A stretch of DNA of 64,000 nt from JASHPR01 sp963844655 (GCA_963844655.1 CAWJPA010000003.1:496001-560000); one strand, 5' to 3'. Counted from the first letter of the stretch, positions 1 through 9,096 are shown. The notes: generated by a model not told the origin, from the letters alone. Numbers and translations are program-made.

Positions 1-344
1 ATCTGCCGCACCCGGCTGGTGGCTTCGCCGGAACGCCGCGCCTGCTGGTGTCCGGGCCGGAACCAGGCGCGGACGGCAGCACACAGCGCACCTATGAGCT
101 GAGCGCGCCGCTGACCATACTCGGCCGTGGCACCGACTGCGATCTGCGCCTGGTCGATCCTGGCGTGTCCCGCCACCACGCCGAGCTGCGGGTCGAGGAC
201 GGAGAGGTCGTCCTCGTCGACCTCGGCTCCACCAACGGCACGTTCGTCAACGGCCAGCCGGTGCGGCGAGTTGGGCTGACCGACGGCACGCGCGTCACCC
301 TGGGCCGAACGACCCTCGTCTTCCGCAGGGACGGTATCTACTGA
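1..344 (+). CDS. fhaA: FhaA, C-terminal FHA domain (5' end cut by window edge)
   Basis: The reading frame is open from the first bases, so the start lies upstream of the window. The visible ~110 residues are one forkhead-associated domain with the phosphothreonine-binding signatures GRGTDCDL, SRHHAEL and DLGSTNGTFVNG. FhaA proteins pair an N-terminal DUF3662 region (not visible) with this domain and read the output of the Ser/Thr kinases PknA/PknB, linking them to peptidoglycan synthesis and division. The order fhaA-fhaB-pstP-rodA-pbpA-pknB downstream is the classic actinobacterial cluster and supports the name. The GTG at 48 is internal and not a believable start. Confidence 0.88.
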   Translation, partial: LPHPAGGFAGTPRLLVSGPEPGADGSTQRTYELSAPLTILGRGTDCDLRLVDPGVSRHHAELRVEDGEVVLVDLGSTNGTFVNGQPVRRVGLTDGTRVTLGRTTLVFRRDGIY

Positions 345-463
345 CACCGGACAACTCCACAGACGCACCAGCGCAAGCACCACCGCATCTGGCTGCGGGC
401 GCCGCCCGGCAGGGACGGCTCCGGCAGCCACTGACCAGCAGAGGGCAGCAAAGGCATGACCCG

Positions 464-970
464 ATGAACGCGCTCACGCTCACGCTCATCAGGATCGCGT
501 TCCTGGCTGTCCTGTGGCTGTTCGTGATCGCGGCGGTGGGTGTGGTGCGCACCGATCTCTTCGGGACCTCCTCGGTCCCGTCGCGCAGGCAGGCCCGCAA
601 GCAGAGGCAGCCCCGAGCCCGGCCGTCCCAGCCCGCGAAGCCTGCTAAGCCCCCGCGCGGCGGGCGGAGCGGGCGCTCAGCTCCACATCAGCTGCTGGTA
701 ACGGCGGGCACGCTGGCGGGAACCAGCCTCGGCCTCGACGAGCAGCAGATAACCATCGGCCGCGCAAATGATGCCACGCTCGTCCTGAACGATGACTACG
801 CTTCGACCCGGCATGCCCGGCTCTTCCCTCAGGATGGTCAGTGGATCGTCGAGGATCTCGGCTCAACCAACGGCACCTACCTCGACCGTCAGAAGGTAAC
901 CCAGCCGACCCCGGTACCAGTCGGCGTGCCGATCCGTATCGGTAAGACCGTTCTGGAACTCCGCAGATGA
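464..970 (+). CDS. fhaB: FhaB/FipA, membrane-anchored FHA protein
   Basis: A 168-residue protein with one N-terminal membrane helix (about residues 5-27), a basic Arg/Pro/Lys linker (about 40-75) and a C-terminal FHA domain (about 85-165) with IGRANDATLVL, STRHARLF and DLGSTNGTYLD. FhaB binds phosphothreonine on partners such as FtsZ/FtsQ in mycobacteria and serves PknA/PknB signalling at the septum. Its stop overlaps the pstP start by 4 nt (ATGA), implying translational coupling. Size, architecture and position all match the family. Confidence 0.9.
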   Translation: MNALTLTLIRIAFLAVLWLFVIAAVGVVRTDLFGTSSVPSRRQARKQRQPRARPSQPAKPAKPPRGGRSGRSAPHQLLVTAGTLAGTSLGLDEQQITIGRANDATLVLNDDYASTRHARLFPQDGQWIVEDLGSTNGTYLDRQKVTQPTPVPVGVPIRIGKTVLELRR

Positions 971-2397
971 CACTTGCACTCCGCTACGCGGTCCGCTCAG
1001 ACGTCGGCCTCCTCCGTGAAGGAAACGAGGACTCGGCTTACGCGGGCCCGCATCTACTCGCGATCGCCGACGGCATGGGAGGGCATGCCGCGGGCGAGGT
1101 CGCCAGCTCCGTGGCTATCTCCGCGATCGCCGACCTGGACAACGAGGTCCCCGTCGACCACATGCTCGACTCGCTCGCCGCCGCGGTCGCCGCGGCGAAC
1201 AACACGCTGCACGAGATGAGCATCGAGGACCCGTCGGTCGAGGGCATGGGCACCACGCTTACCGCGCTGCTCTGGTCCGGGTCCACGCTGGCCATCTGCC
1301 ACATCGGTGACTCCCGGGCTTACCTGCTCCGCGACGGTGAGTTCCAGCAGATCACCAGGGATCACACGCTGGTCCAGTCGCTGGTGGACGACGGCAGGCT
1401 CAGCCCGGCGCAGGCGGCCTCGCACCCGCAGCGCTCGCTGGTGATGCGTGCCCTGCAGAGCGGCACCGAGGCCGAGCCCGACCTGTCCCTGATCGAGGCC
1501 AAGGCCCAGGACCGGTACCTGCTCTGCTCCGACGGCCTGTCCGACGTGGTCAGCGAGGACACCCTGCAGCAGACGCTGACGCGGTGCACCGATCGCGACC
1601 AGGCGGTCACCCAGCTCATCGAGCTCGCGATCCGCGGCGGCGGGCCTGACAACATCACCTGCATCGTCGCTGACGTGGTGACCGGAGACGCCGAGCCGCC
1701 GACCGGCCAGGTCTCCGTGGTGGTCGGCGCGGCATCGAACGGCGACGGCCGGCCCCGGCTGCGCTCCGACTCCCCGGCCGGGCGCGCGCACCTGCTGACC
1801 CAGGTCGGTGCGTCCGCCCGCCCGCTCACCGCGGGCGCCGCGACGGCCACGGCGGAAGAGGAGCGGGAACCCGACGAGGACGACGACCGAGGCCCGGCCG
1901 GGCACGCGGCCGTCAGGCCCAGGCGCCGCTGGCCCGTGGTGACCTCGATCCTGGTCGTCCTGCTGCTCGTGGTCGCCGGCGGGGGCTACGCCGCCTGGCA
2001 CTATTCGCAGGGCCAGTACTACGTGGGCACCGACGGCAATGAAGTGATCATCTACCGCGGCGTCAACCAGCGCGTGCTCGGGATGAGCCTGTCCCACGTC
2101 TACCGGCGGACCGGCATCCCGATGTCACACGTGCCGGCCAACGACGTGACGCAGGTCCGGAGCACGATCACCGCCGCGAGCCTGGCTGACGCGCAGAAGA
2201 CCGTGAGCAACATCCGCCAGCAGTACACCTGCCAGCAGTACGACACCGCCTACGCCAACTGGCTCGCGCACAAGCCCAAGCCGGTCACCAAGACCCGCAA
2301 GGTGGGCCGCAAGACCGTCAAGACCACCACCACGCCCGCCTACCGCGCGGCGCCGGCTACACCCAAGGGCTGTACCCCGCAGGGGGCGCCCGGGTGA
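967..2397 (+). CDS. pstP: PP2C-type Ser/Thr protein phosphatase PstP
   Basis: A 476-residue metal-dependent phosphatase that reverses PknB-type phosphorylation. The catalytic PP2C domain (about 1-240) shows REGNEDS, ADGMGGHAAGE with its metal-binding Asp, the MGTT motif, GDSRAYL, CSDGLSD and the final metal site GGPDNIT. An acidic linker follows, then one membrane helix (about 318-340) and an extracytoplasmic tail of ~130 residues rich in Lys/Thr, as in mycobacterial PstP. It is coupled to fhaB upstream and to rodA downstream by 4-nt overlaps. Start ATG at 967 fits. Confidence 0.93.
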   Translation: MTLALRYAVRSDVGLLREGNEDSAYAGPHLLAIADGMGGHAAGEVASSVAISAIADLDNEVPVDHMLDSLAAAVAAANNTLHEMSIEDPSVEGMGTTLTALLWSGSTLAICHIGDSRAYLLRDGEFQQITRDHTLVQSLVDDGRLSPAQAASHPQRSLVMRALQSGTEAEPDLSLIEAKAQDRYLLCSDGLSDVVSEDTLQQTLTRCTDRDQAVTQLIELAIRGGGPDNITCIVADVVTGDAEPPTGQVSVVVGAASNGDGRPRLRSDSPAGRAHLLTQVGASARPLTAGAATATAEEEREPDEDDDRGPAGHAAVRPRRRWPVVTSILVVLLLVVAGGGYAAWHYSQGQYYVGTDGNEVIIYRGVNQRVLGMSLSHVYRRTGIPMSHVPANDVTQVRSTITAASLADAQKTVSNIRQQYTCQQYDTAYANWLAHKPKPVTKTRKVGRKTVKTTTTPAYRAAPATPKGCTPQGAPG

Positions 2398-3830
2398 CCA
2401 CGATCTCCAGCCAGCCCTCCGCTCGGCCCGCTGCCGACTCTGCCGTTCCGCTGCCGCGTGGCCGGCGCCGGACTGAGCTGCTGATGCTGGTCTTCTCGGT
2501 CGGGGTGGTGCTGTTCGCATACGCGTGCGCGGGCCTGGGGCTGAACGGCAACCTGCCCGCGGGGCTGCTCGAGTACGGCCTGGCGTTCGCGGTCATCGTG
2601 TTCATCGCGCACCTGGCCGTGCGCTGGCTGGCCCCGTGGGCCGACCCGCTGATGCTGCCGCTCGCCGCGATGCTGAACGGCCTGGGTGTGGTCATGATCT
2701 GGCGCCTGCAGCAGGCGGGCCGCGGCGGCAATCCTGGCGTCCCGGTCAGCACCATGAACTCGATGACCACCACCTACCAGGTGCTGTGGAGCGCGCTCGG
2801 GGTTGCCGCCTTCGTCGCCGTGCTCGCGTTCATCAGGGAAGTGCGGGTGCTGCAGCGCTACACCTACACGCTCGGCGCCCTGGGCCTGGTCCTGCTCGCG
2901 ATCCCGGCCCTGCTCCCGGCCAGCATGAGCGAGGTCAACGGGGCCAAGGTGTGGATCATCCTCGGCGGGATCACGATCGAGCCCGGCGAGTTCGCCAAGC
3001 TCGCGCTGGCGGTGTTCTTCGCCGGGTACCTGGTAGCCAAGCGGGACGTGCTGGCCCTGGCCGGGCGCCGGTTCCTGGGCATCGACCTGCCGCGGGCCCG
3101 CGACCTGGGCCCGGTGCTGATCGCCTGGGGTGCGAGCCTGCTCATCCTGGTCTTCGAGACCGACATCGGCACCTCTGCGCTGTTCTTCGGCATGTTCGTG
3201 GCGATGATCTACATCGCCACCCAGCGCACCTCCTGGCTGCTGATCGGCATCCTGCTGTTCGTCTTCGGCGCGGGCGCGGCCAGCAAGCTGTTCGGGCACG
3301 TCGGCGAGCGGTTCACGGTCTGGCTGCACCCGTGGGCCGGCCACAATCCGACCACCATCTCCTATCAGACGGTGCAGGGCCTGGAGGGCATGGGCTTCGG
3401 CGGGCTCTTCGGCACCGGACTGGGTCACGGCCAGCCGTTCTTCACGCCGCTGGTGCAGAGCGACTTCATCATCACCGCGTTCGGCGAGGAGCTCGGCCTG
3501 ACCGGCCTGATGGCGATCCTGCTGATCTTCGGGCTGCTCGTGCAGCGCGGCCTGAGTACCGCCATCCAGGTCCGCGACCCGTTCGCGAAGCTGCTGAGCG
3601 GCGGCCTGTCGTTCGTGGTCGCGCTCCAGGTGTTCATCATCGTGGGCGGGGTGACCAACCTGATCCCGCTGACCGGCATCACCACCCCGTTCCTGTCCCA
3701 GGGCGGGTCCTCACTGGTGGCCAGCTGGGCGCTGATCGGGCTGCTGATGCGGATCAGCGACACCGCGCGGCGTCCGGCCCCGCAGCCGATCCAGGACGAG
3801 GGCATGACCCAGGTGGTGCGGGCCGGATGA
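2394..3830 (+). CDS. rodA: RodA/FtsW-family (SEDS) peptidoglycan glycosyltransferase
   Basis: A 478-residue polytopic protein with about ten membrane helices. SEDS hallmarks are visible: NGAKVWIILGGITIEPGEFAK, the membrane motif ETDIGTS, and the C-terminal GITTPFLSQGGSS. SEDS proteins polymerise glycan strands from lipid II together with a class B PBP, here PbpA, whose ATG overlaps the rodA stop by 4 nt. The GTG start overlaps the end of pstP. Position between pstP and pbpA favours RodA over FtsW. Confidence 0.93.
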   Translation: MTTISSQPSARPAADSAVPLPRGRRRTELLMLVFSVGVVLFAYACAGLGLNGNLPAGLLEYGLAFAVIVFIAHLAVRWLAPWADPLMLPLAAMLNGLGVVMIWRLQQAGRGGNPGVPVSTMNSMTTTYQVLWSALGVAAFVAVLAFIREVRVLQRYTYTLGALGLVLLAIPALLPASMSEVNGAKVWIILGGITIEPGEFAKLALAVFFAGYLVAKRDVLALAGRRFLGIDLPRARDLGPVLIAWGASLLILVFETDIGTSALFFGMFVAMIYIATQRTSWLLIGILLFVFGAGAASKLFGHVGERFTVWLHPWAGHNPTTISYQTVQGLEGMGFGGLFGTGLGHGQPFFTPLVQSDFIITAFGEELGLTGLMAILLIFGLLVQRGLSTAIQVRDPFAKLLSGGLSFVVALQVFIIVGGVTNLIPLTGITTPFLSQGGSSLVASWALIGLLMRISDTARRPAPQPIQDEGMTQVVRAG

Positions 3831-5302
3831 ACCGTGCGCTGCTCCGCCTGTCCCTGGCCTGCCTGGCCATGTTCGTGCTGCTGCTGGTCAACGTGAACTA
3901 TGTGCAGGCGTTCGAGGCCGGCAGCCTGGCCGGCAAGCCGGGCAACGTCCGGGTGTTCAACCAGCAGTTCCAGTACCAGCGCGGCTCGATCATCGCGGCC
4001 GGCAGCGGCCAGAACTACAAGATCGCCGAGTCGGTCCCCGTCAAGGACAGCAACACCTTCCAGCGTGTGTACCCGGGCGGCGCGACGTACGCCCCGGTCA
4101 CCGGGTTCTCGTCGATCTACGGCGCCACCGGGATCGAGCAGACCGAGCAGAAGTACCTGGCCGGGACCGCGCCCAGCCTAGCCGTGCACAACCTGATCGA
4201 CCTGGTGACCGGCAAGCCCAAGCAGGGGGCAACGGTTTACCTCACGATCAGCCCGAAGGCACAGAAGGCCGCGTACAGGGCGCTGCTGGCCGACGGCGGG
4301 CACCAGGCGGCGGCGGTGGCCATCGACCCCAGCACCGGCGCGATCCTGGCCCTGGCGTCGTACCCGACGTTCAATCCGAACCGGCTCACCACGCTCAACG
4401 GCCCGAAGTTCGTGAAGATCGACAACGAGCTGCTCAGAGACCCGGCGCAGCCGCTGCTCAACCGGGCCATCAACGAGACCTACCCGCCGGGCTCCTCGTT
4501 CAAGGTCGTGACCAGCGCGGCCGCGTTCGGGACCGGCAAGGTCGCGAACACGCAGAGCACGGTCAACGCGCCGCAGCCGCTGACGCTGCCTAACGGCAAT
4601 CAGCTCAACAACGACAGCGGCGAGCTGTGCGGCGACGGCCACCCGCCGATCATCGAGGCGTTCTACCTCTCCTGCAACACCGCATTCGGCAACCTGGGCA
4701 TTCAGATGGGCGGCGCCGCGCTGCAGAACTACGCGAACAGGTTCGGCTGGAACGACAAGAACCTGACCATCCCGCTCCAGGTCTCGCCCAGCGTCATCCC
4801 GCTGAACATCGACAAGTCGCTGACCGCGCTGGCCGCGATCGGCCAGCTGGACGACGCCGTGACCCCGCTGCAGACGGCCATGGACGCCGCGGCGATCGCC
4901 AACCACGGCACGCTGATGCGGCCCTACCTGGTCCAGCAGGTGCAGGCGCCCGACCTGACCACCATCCAGAACGCGAACCCGTCGGTGCTGTCGCAGGCGG
5001 TCACCCCGCAGGTGGCGGACAACATCACGCAGATGATGATCCAGGTGACGCAGAACTCGGCGGGCACGGCGTTCGCCACGGCCAACTCGCAGGTCGCCGG
5101 CGTGGAGATCGCCGGCAAGACCGGTACCGCGGAGAACGGCGTCAGTGCGACCAACCTGGATGACGCGGTCTTCACCTGTTTCGCGCCCGCTTCCAACCCG
5201 AAGATAGCCGTCGGCGTCATCGTTAAGGGCGGTGGTTTCGGCGCCGACGCCGCAGCACCGATTGCGGTCAAGATCATTCAGGCGTACCTGGGGGTATCGT
5301 GA
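3827..5302 (+). CDS. pbpA: Class B penicillin-binding protein PbpA (transpeptidase)
   Basis: A 491-residue bitopic PBP: short cytoplasmic start, one membrane anchor (about 8-27), a dimerisation region, then the transpeptidase domain. The three penicillin-binding motifs are present: SxxK as PPGSSFKVV, SxN as SCNTAFG, and KTG as AGKTGTAENG. It cross-links new peptidoglycan and is the expected partner of RodA. The ATG at 3827 overlaps the rodA stop (ATGA). The end overlaps a GTG at 5299 that may start a short coupled ORF. Confidence 0.93.
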   Translation: MNRALLRLSLACLAMFVLLLVNVNYVQAFEAGSLAGKPGNVRVFNQQFQYQRGSIIAAGSGQNYKIAESVPVKDSNTFQRVYPGGATYAPVTGFSSIYGATGIEQTEQKYLAGTAPSLAVHNLIDLVTGKPKQGATVYLTISPKAQKAAYRALLADGGHQAAAVAIDPSTGAILALASYPTFNPNRLTTLNGPKFVKIDNELLRDPAQPLLNRAINETYPPGSSFKVVTSAAAFGTGKVANTQSTVNAPQPLTLPNGNQLNNDSGELCGDGHPPIIEAFYLSCNTAFGNLGIQMGGAALQNYANRFGWNDKNLTIPLQVSPSVIPLNIDKSLTALAAIGQLDDAVTPLQTAMDAAAIANHGTLMRPYLVQQVQAPDLTTIQNANPSVLSQAVTPQVADNITQMMIQVTQNSAGTAFATANSQVAGVEIAGKTGTAENGVSATNLDDAVFTCFAPASNPKIAVGVIVKGGGFGADAAAPIAVKIIQAYLGVS

Positions 5303-5415
5303 CTGCATCACGCCGTAGCGCTCAGAACGGAATTCGCAACGGCCCGACGACCGCGCTCCCGCTGCGCAGGCCGACCAGAGAACCCGAGACGCAGGACGGT
5401 AACGCAAGTGCGTGA
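5299..5415 (+). CDS. Possible 38-residue coupled ORF between pbpA and pknB
   Basis: GTG at 5299 overlaps the pbpA stop (GTGA) and is preceded by a G-rich Shine-Dalgarno-like stretch about 8 nt upstream. The frame runs 38 codons, rich in Arg/Thr/Pro/Asn, and ends inside the first codons of pknB (GTG 5408). No family is recognised. It could be a genuine microprotein, a re-initiation relay that couples pbpA to pknB translation, or chance. In mycobacteria pknA occupies this position; nothing kinase-like is left here. Confidence 0.25.
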   Translation: MTASRRSAQNGIRNGPTTALPLRRPTREPETQDGNASA

Positions 5416-7160
5416 TATGACTCAGCCCCGGCTGCTCGGCGGCCGCTACGAGCTCGACGGGGTCGTCGGGCGCGGCGGGATGGCCGAGGTGTACCGGGCT
5501 CGCGATATCCGTCTCGACCGCATCGTCGCCGTGAAGACCCTGCGCGAGGACCTGGCCAGGGACCAGACGTTCCAGGCCAGGTTCCGCCGCGAGGCCCAGT
5601 CCGCCGCGTCGCTCAACCATCCCAGCATCGTGGCGGTCTACGACACCGGCGAAGACATGATGGGGCCCACCCCGGTCCCCTACATCGTGATGGAGTACGT
5701 CGACGGCCGGACTCTGCGCGACCTGCTCAGGGACGACCGCAGGCTGCTGCCGGAGCGGGCGCTGGAGATCACCGACGGGGTGCTGCGGGCGCTGGACTAC
5801 AGCCACCGCAACGGCATCGTGCACCGCGACATCAAGCCCGGCAACGTGATGCTGACCCGGACCGGCGAGGTCAAGGTGATGGACTTCGGCATCGCCCGGG
5901 CGGTCAGCGACGCGCAGGCCACCATGACACAGACCGCCCAGGTCATCGGCACGGCGCAGTACCTGTCGCCGGAGCAGGCCAGGGGTGAGCGGGTGGATGC
6001 CCGCAGCGACCTGTACTCGGCGGGATGCCTGCTCTATGAGCTCCTCACCGGGCGCCCGCCGTTCACCGGCGACTCGCCGGTCGCGATCGCCTACCAGCAC
6101 GTGCGGGAGAACCCGATCCCGCCGTCGCGGGTAGATCCGGAGATCCCGGCCTGGGCGGACTCCATCGTGCTCAAGGCCATGGCCAAGGACCCTGGGGATC
6201 GCTACCAGTCGGCCGGGGAGATGCGCAACGACATCCAGCGCGCGCTGCAGGGCATGCCGGTGGCCGCGCCGATGCGCGCGGAGAACTACCAGGGCACCCG
6301 CCGGATGGGAGCGGCCACCCAGATGGCCGGGCTCCACCAGCGCGATCCCGCCCTACCGGTACGGGCCCGACGGCGAGGAAGAAGAAGAAGAGCCCCAGGG
6401 CCGCAAGAAGTGGCCGTGGATCGTGGCCGCCATCGCGGCCGTGGCCCTCATCGCGGGCCTGGTGTACGCGTTCTCGTACGTCTCAGGGAACGGGAGCAAC
6501 ATCGCGGTCCCGAACGTCGTCGGCCTGAGCAAGCAGGCCGCGGAGAACGAGATCGTCAAGGCCAACCTGCAGCCGGTGGCGGTGAACCAGGCCTCGAGCA
6601 GCGTGCCCAAGGGCGACGTGATCAGCACCAGCCCTCCGTTCGGCACCAAGCTGGCCAAGAACGCCCCAGTCAAGCTGTTCGTCTCCACCGGCGCCGCCAC
6701 GGTCGCGGTGCCGAACGTGGTGGGACAGAGCGCGGCCTCGGCGACGAGCGCGCTTCAGGCCAAGGGCTTCCAGGTCAGCCAGAAAGCGGCGCCCAACTCC
6801 ACCGCGCCAGCAAACCAGGTGGTGCGGCAGGATCCGGCGGCGAGCTCGAAGGTCGCCAAGGGCAGCGTGATCACGATCTTCGTCTCCGGCGGCGGCACCA
6901 AGGTGCCGGGGGTGGTCGGCGAGTCCCAGGCCGAGGCGACCTCGCAGCTGGAGAACGACGGGTTCACCGTGAACACCCAGACGGAGGCCGCGGACGGCTT
7001 CTCGCCGGGCACGGTGTTCAAGACGAGCCCGAGCGCGGGCACGGTGCTGGCGCCGGGTTCCTCGGTGACGATCTTCGTTGCCCAGCAGCAGACCACGCCG
7101 CCGAGCCCATCGCCCAGCCCGAGCCCATCGCCCAGTCCGTCCGTATCACCGAGCGCGTAG
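5408..7160 (+). pseudogene. pknB: PknB Ser/Thr kinase with three PASTA repeats, apparently frameshifted
   Basis: The kinase domain reads cleanly from 5408 (GRGGMAEVY P-loop, VAVKTL lysine, HRDIKPGN catalytic loop, DFGIA, SPEQARGE). After ATQMAG near 6326-6331 the frame turns into Arg-rich nonsense. The next frame continues from about 6333 as an acidic juxtamembrane stretch, a membrane helix (WPWIVAAIAAVALIAG) and three PASTA repeats starting VPNVVG, VPNVVG and VPGVVG, then a Pro/Ser tail ending at 7160. Removing one base from the GGG at 6329-6331 rejoins the two. PknB is essential in several actinobacteria, so a sequencing indel is a likely cause. If real, the cell has a soluble kinase and an orphan PASTA protein. 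Confidence 0.85.
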
Positions 7161-7181
7161 AGTTCTGGTCAGGAGACGACC

Positions 7182-7430
7182 ATGCCCAAGTCCCGCGTCA
7201 GAAGCAAGGCGGTCTACACGCCGCCGCCGAGGTCAACCAAGGCGAAGGTCAGCCCGCGCTGGCTGGTCCCCACCATGCTGGGATGCCTCATATTCGGGCT
7301 GGCGTGGATCGCGCTGTTCTACGTCACCGGGGGGACCACGCCCCTGCAGAGCGTGCTGGGCGACTGGAACCTGGTGCTCGGCTTCGGATTCATCATCGCG
7401 GGCGTGGCGCTCTCCACCAAGTGGCGCTGA
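7182..7430 (+). CDS. crgA: CrgA/WhiP cell-division membrane protein
   Basis: An 82-residue protein with a basic start (MPKSRVRSKA), two membrane helices (about 27-47 and 63-80) and the family-typical end STKWR. CrgA (WhiP) binds FtsZ-ring and peptidoglycan-synthesis proteins and controls septation in streptomycetes and mycobacteria. It closes the fhaA-to-pknB cluster, as in most actinobacteria. The gap to the PASTA stop is 21 nt and holds an AGGAG-like ribosome site. Confidence 0.93.
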   Translation: MPKSRVRSKAVYTPPPRSTKAKVSPRWLVPTMLGCLIFGLAWIALFYVTGGTTPLQSVLGDWNLVLGFGFIIAGVALSTKWR

Positions 7431-7433
7431 GAA

Positions 7434-7464
7434 CACTGTTATCCACAACCTGTGGATAACAGTG
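7434..7464. promoter_or_regulatory. Perfect palindrome of two DnaA-box 9-mers (possible terminator)
   Basis: The 14-nt arms CACTGTTATCCACA and TGTGGATAACAGTG flank a 3-nt loop. Each arm contains the consensus DnaA box TTATCCACA, in head-to-head orientation at 7439-7447 and 7451-7459. It lies between the convergent ends of crgA and the rhomboid gene. Seen: perfect dyad with two consensus boxes. Inferred: either a DnaA-binding site (regulatory or titration) or simply a bidirectional terminator hairpin, although no T-tract follows. Confidence 0.7.
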
Positions 7465-7477
7465 CGGGAACGCCGCC

Positions 7478-8404
7478 TCAGCCGAAGCCGGCCGCAGCTG
7501 CGGCGGCAGCCAGCTGGTGGTCACGCACCGCCACAGCGACGATCATGATGACCACCATGCCCACGGTGGCCGCGGCCTGGATCAGCACCCGGTTCTCCCG
7601 CGGCGCGTAGGCGTACGCGGCGGTAAGCAGACCGCCGGCCAGGATCCCGCCCAGATGCGCCTGCCAGGCGATGTTGGGCACCACGAACCCGATGACCAGG
7701 TTCAGCACCACGACAGCCACGATCCACCGGCTGTCCAGCCGCAGCCTCCTGGCCACCACGAACCACGCCCCGAACAGACCGAAGATCGCGCCGGAGGCGC
7801 CCAGCGCCTCGACGTTCGGCGGTCCGATGAAGTAGAACATCACCGAGCCGCCGAGCGCGCTCACCAGGTACACGGCGAGGAACCGCACGCGGCCCAGCAG
7901 CCGTTCCAGCGCCGGGCCCACGAGGATCAGCGCCCACATGTTGAACACGATGTCCAGCGGCCCGAGGCCGCTCAGGCCCGGCGGCGGCAGGAACGCCGAA
8001 GTGATCAGCCGGTACCACTGGCCCTGGGCGACCCCCTCGAGGGGGCCGCCCGCCGTGATCCTGGCCTGGCCGAGCATCGCCCAGTCGTTCGCGAGGCCCG
8101 GCCTGGCCAGCTCCACGATGTAGAGCGCGATGTTGAGGCCGACCAGGGTCCAGGTGATCACCGCACCCGCGGCGGGCCGGCCTCCGAACACGGCCGCCGG
8201 GCGCCGGGTGCCGCGATTCCCCTCGCGCACGCAGTCGACGCACTGCTGGCCGACAGCCGCGGACCGCAGGCAATCCGGGCACGCGGGCCGGCCGCACCGG
8301 ACGCAGGACACGTATGTCTCGCGGCCCGGATGCCGGAAGCAGGTCGGGATGCCCGTGCCCTGGCTGGCGCCGGGGCCCGCGTCGGGGCCTGGGGGAACGG
8401 CCAC
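7478..8404 (-). CDS. Rhomboid-family intramembrane serine protease with N-terminal zinc-finger-like domain
   Basis: About 308 residues from GTG 8404. An N-terminal Cys/His cluster resembling a B-box finger (CFRHPGRETYVSCVRC, CPDC, CVDC) precedes six or more membrane helices. The catalytic serine lies in GASGAIFG and the catalytic histidine in WQAHLGG; FNMWAL is the usual loop motif. The family cleaves transmembrane substrates in the membrane; the target here is unknown. The ATG at 8473 would overlap the cyclophilin gene by 62 nt, so the GTG just after its stop is preferred. Rhomboid next to crgA is a conserved actinobacterial neighbourhood. Confidence 0.88.
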   Translation of the reverse strand: MAVPPGPDAGPGASQGTGIPTCFRHPGRETYVSCVRCGRPACPDCLRSAAVGQQCVDCVREGNRGTRRPAAVFGGRPAAGAVITWTLVGLNIALYIVELARPGLANDWAMLGQARITAGGPLEGVAQGQWYRLITSAFLPPPGLSGLGPLDIVFNMWALILVGPALERLLGRVRFLAVYLVSALGGSVMFYFIGPPNVEALGASGAIFGLFGAWFVVARRLRLDSRWIVAVVVLNLVIGFVVPNIAWQAHLGGILAGGLLTAAYAYAPRENRVLIQAAATVGMVVIMIVAVAVRDHQLAAAAAAAGFG

Positions 8405-8411
8405 GGCGGCC

Positions 8412-8954
8412 CTACCCCGCGGATTCCCCGGAGCCGCCCTGGCGCTCGATCTCCACCGACTCGAGGACGACATCCTGCACCGGCCGGTCGTTCCGCCCGG
8501 TCTGGACCTGGCTGATCTCGTCGATCACTTCGCGGCCGTCGATGACCTCGCCGAAGATGGTGTGCTTGCGGTTGAGGTGCGGCGTCGGCCCCACAGTGAT
8601 GAAGAACTGCGAGCCGTTGGTGCCGGGACCCGCGTTGGCCATGGCCAGCAGGTACGGCCGGTCGAACTGCAGGTCCGTGTGGAACTCGTCGGCGAACTGG
8701 TAGCCGGGACCACCGGTGCCGGTGCCGAGCGGGTCACCGCCCTGGATCATGAACTTGGGGATCACCCGGTGGAAGATCGTGCCGTCATAGAGCCGGTTCT
8801 TCCCTGTCGTCCTGGTCCTCGGGTCTGTCCACTCGCGGTTCCCCTCCGCCAGATCCACGAAGTTCTGCACGGTCTTCGGCGCCTGATCGGGGAAGAGCCG
8901 GATGACAACCGTCCCGCGATTGGTCCGCAGCGTTGCGGTCAGAGTATTTGCCAT
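8412..8954 (-). CDS. Cyclophilin-type peptidyl-prolyl cis-trans isomerase
   Basis: A 180-residue cyclophilin starting MANTLTATLRTNRGTVVI, with no signal peptide, hence cytoplasmic. Family motifs are clear: FHRVIPKFMIQGGDP with the catalytic Arg, the ANAGPGTNGSQFFIT segment and LNRKHTIFGEV. It speeds proline isomerisation during folding. The long frame upstream of 8954 is only open by GC bias. The rhomboid gene follows 8 nt downstream, probably in one transcript. It corresponds to the ppiA-like gene found beside crgA in other actinobacteria. Confidence 0.92.
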   Translation of the reverse strand: MANTLTATLRTNRGTVVIRLFPDQAPKTVQNFVDLAEGNREWTDPRTRTTGKNRLYDGTIFHRVIPKFMIQGGDPLGTGTGGPGYQFADEFHTDLQFDRPYLLAMANAGPGTNGSQFFITVGPTPHLNRKHTIFGEVIDGREVIDEISQVQTGRNDRPVQDVVLESVEIERQGGSGESAG

Positions 8955-9048
8955 GAACAGAATCCTCGCACGGGCTGAGCATTGCTCCGGCCATGATGGC
9001 CAGCCAGAACGAAGCCGGGGTGGAGACGGGACGGAGCCCGCGTGGAGC

Positions 9049-9096
9049 CGGGCGGAGCCGGTCCCGGGGAGGCGGGCGGAGCCGGTCCCGGGGAGG
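9049..9096. repeat. Perfect 24-bp tandem duplication
   Basis: Two adjoining copies of a 24-bp unit beginning CGGGCGGAGCCGG lie in the 277-bp divergent gap between the cyclophilin gene and the DUF5324-like gene, with degenerate partial copies just upstream (GGAGCCCG, GGAGCCGG). The rest of the gap shows a TTGACA hexamer at 9176-9181 that could serve the rightward gene, but no convincing partner -10. Confidence 0.7.

Noticed and set aside
2340..6337. Long open frames on the minus strand over rodA, pbpA and pknB (up to 719 codons)
   Set aside because: They are low-complexity Arg/Gly/His-rich shadows caused by GC bias and lie opposite well-conserved genes.
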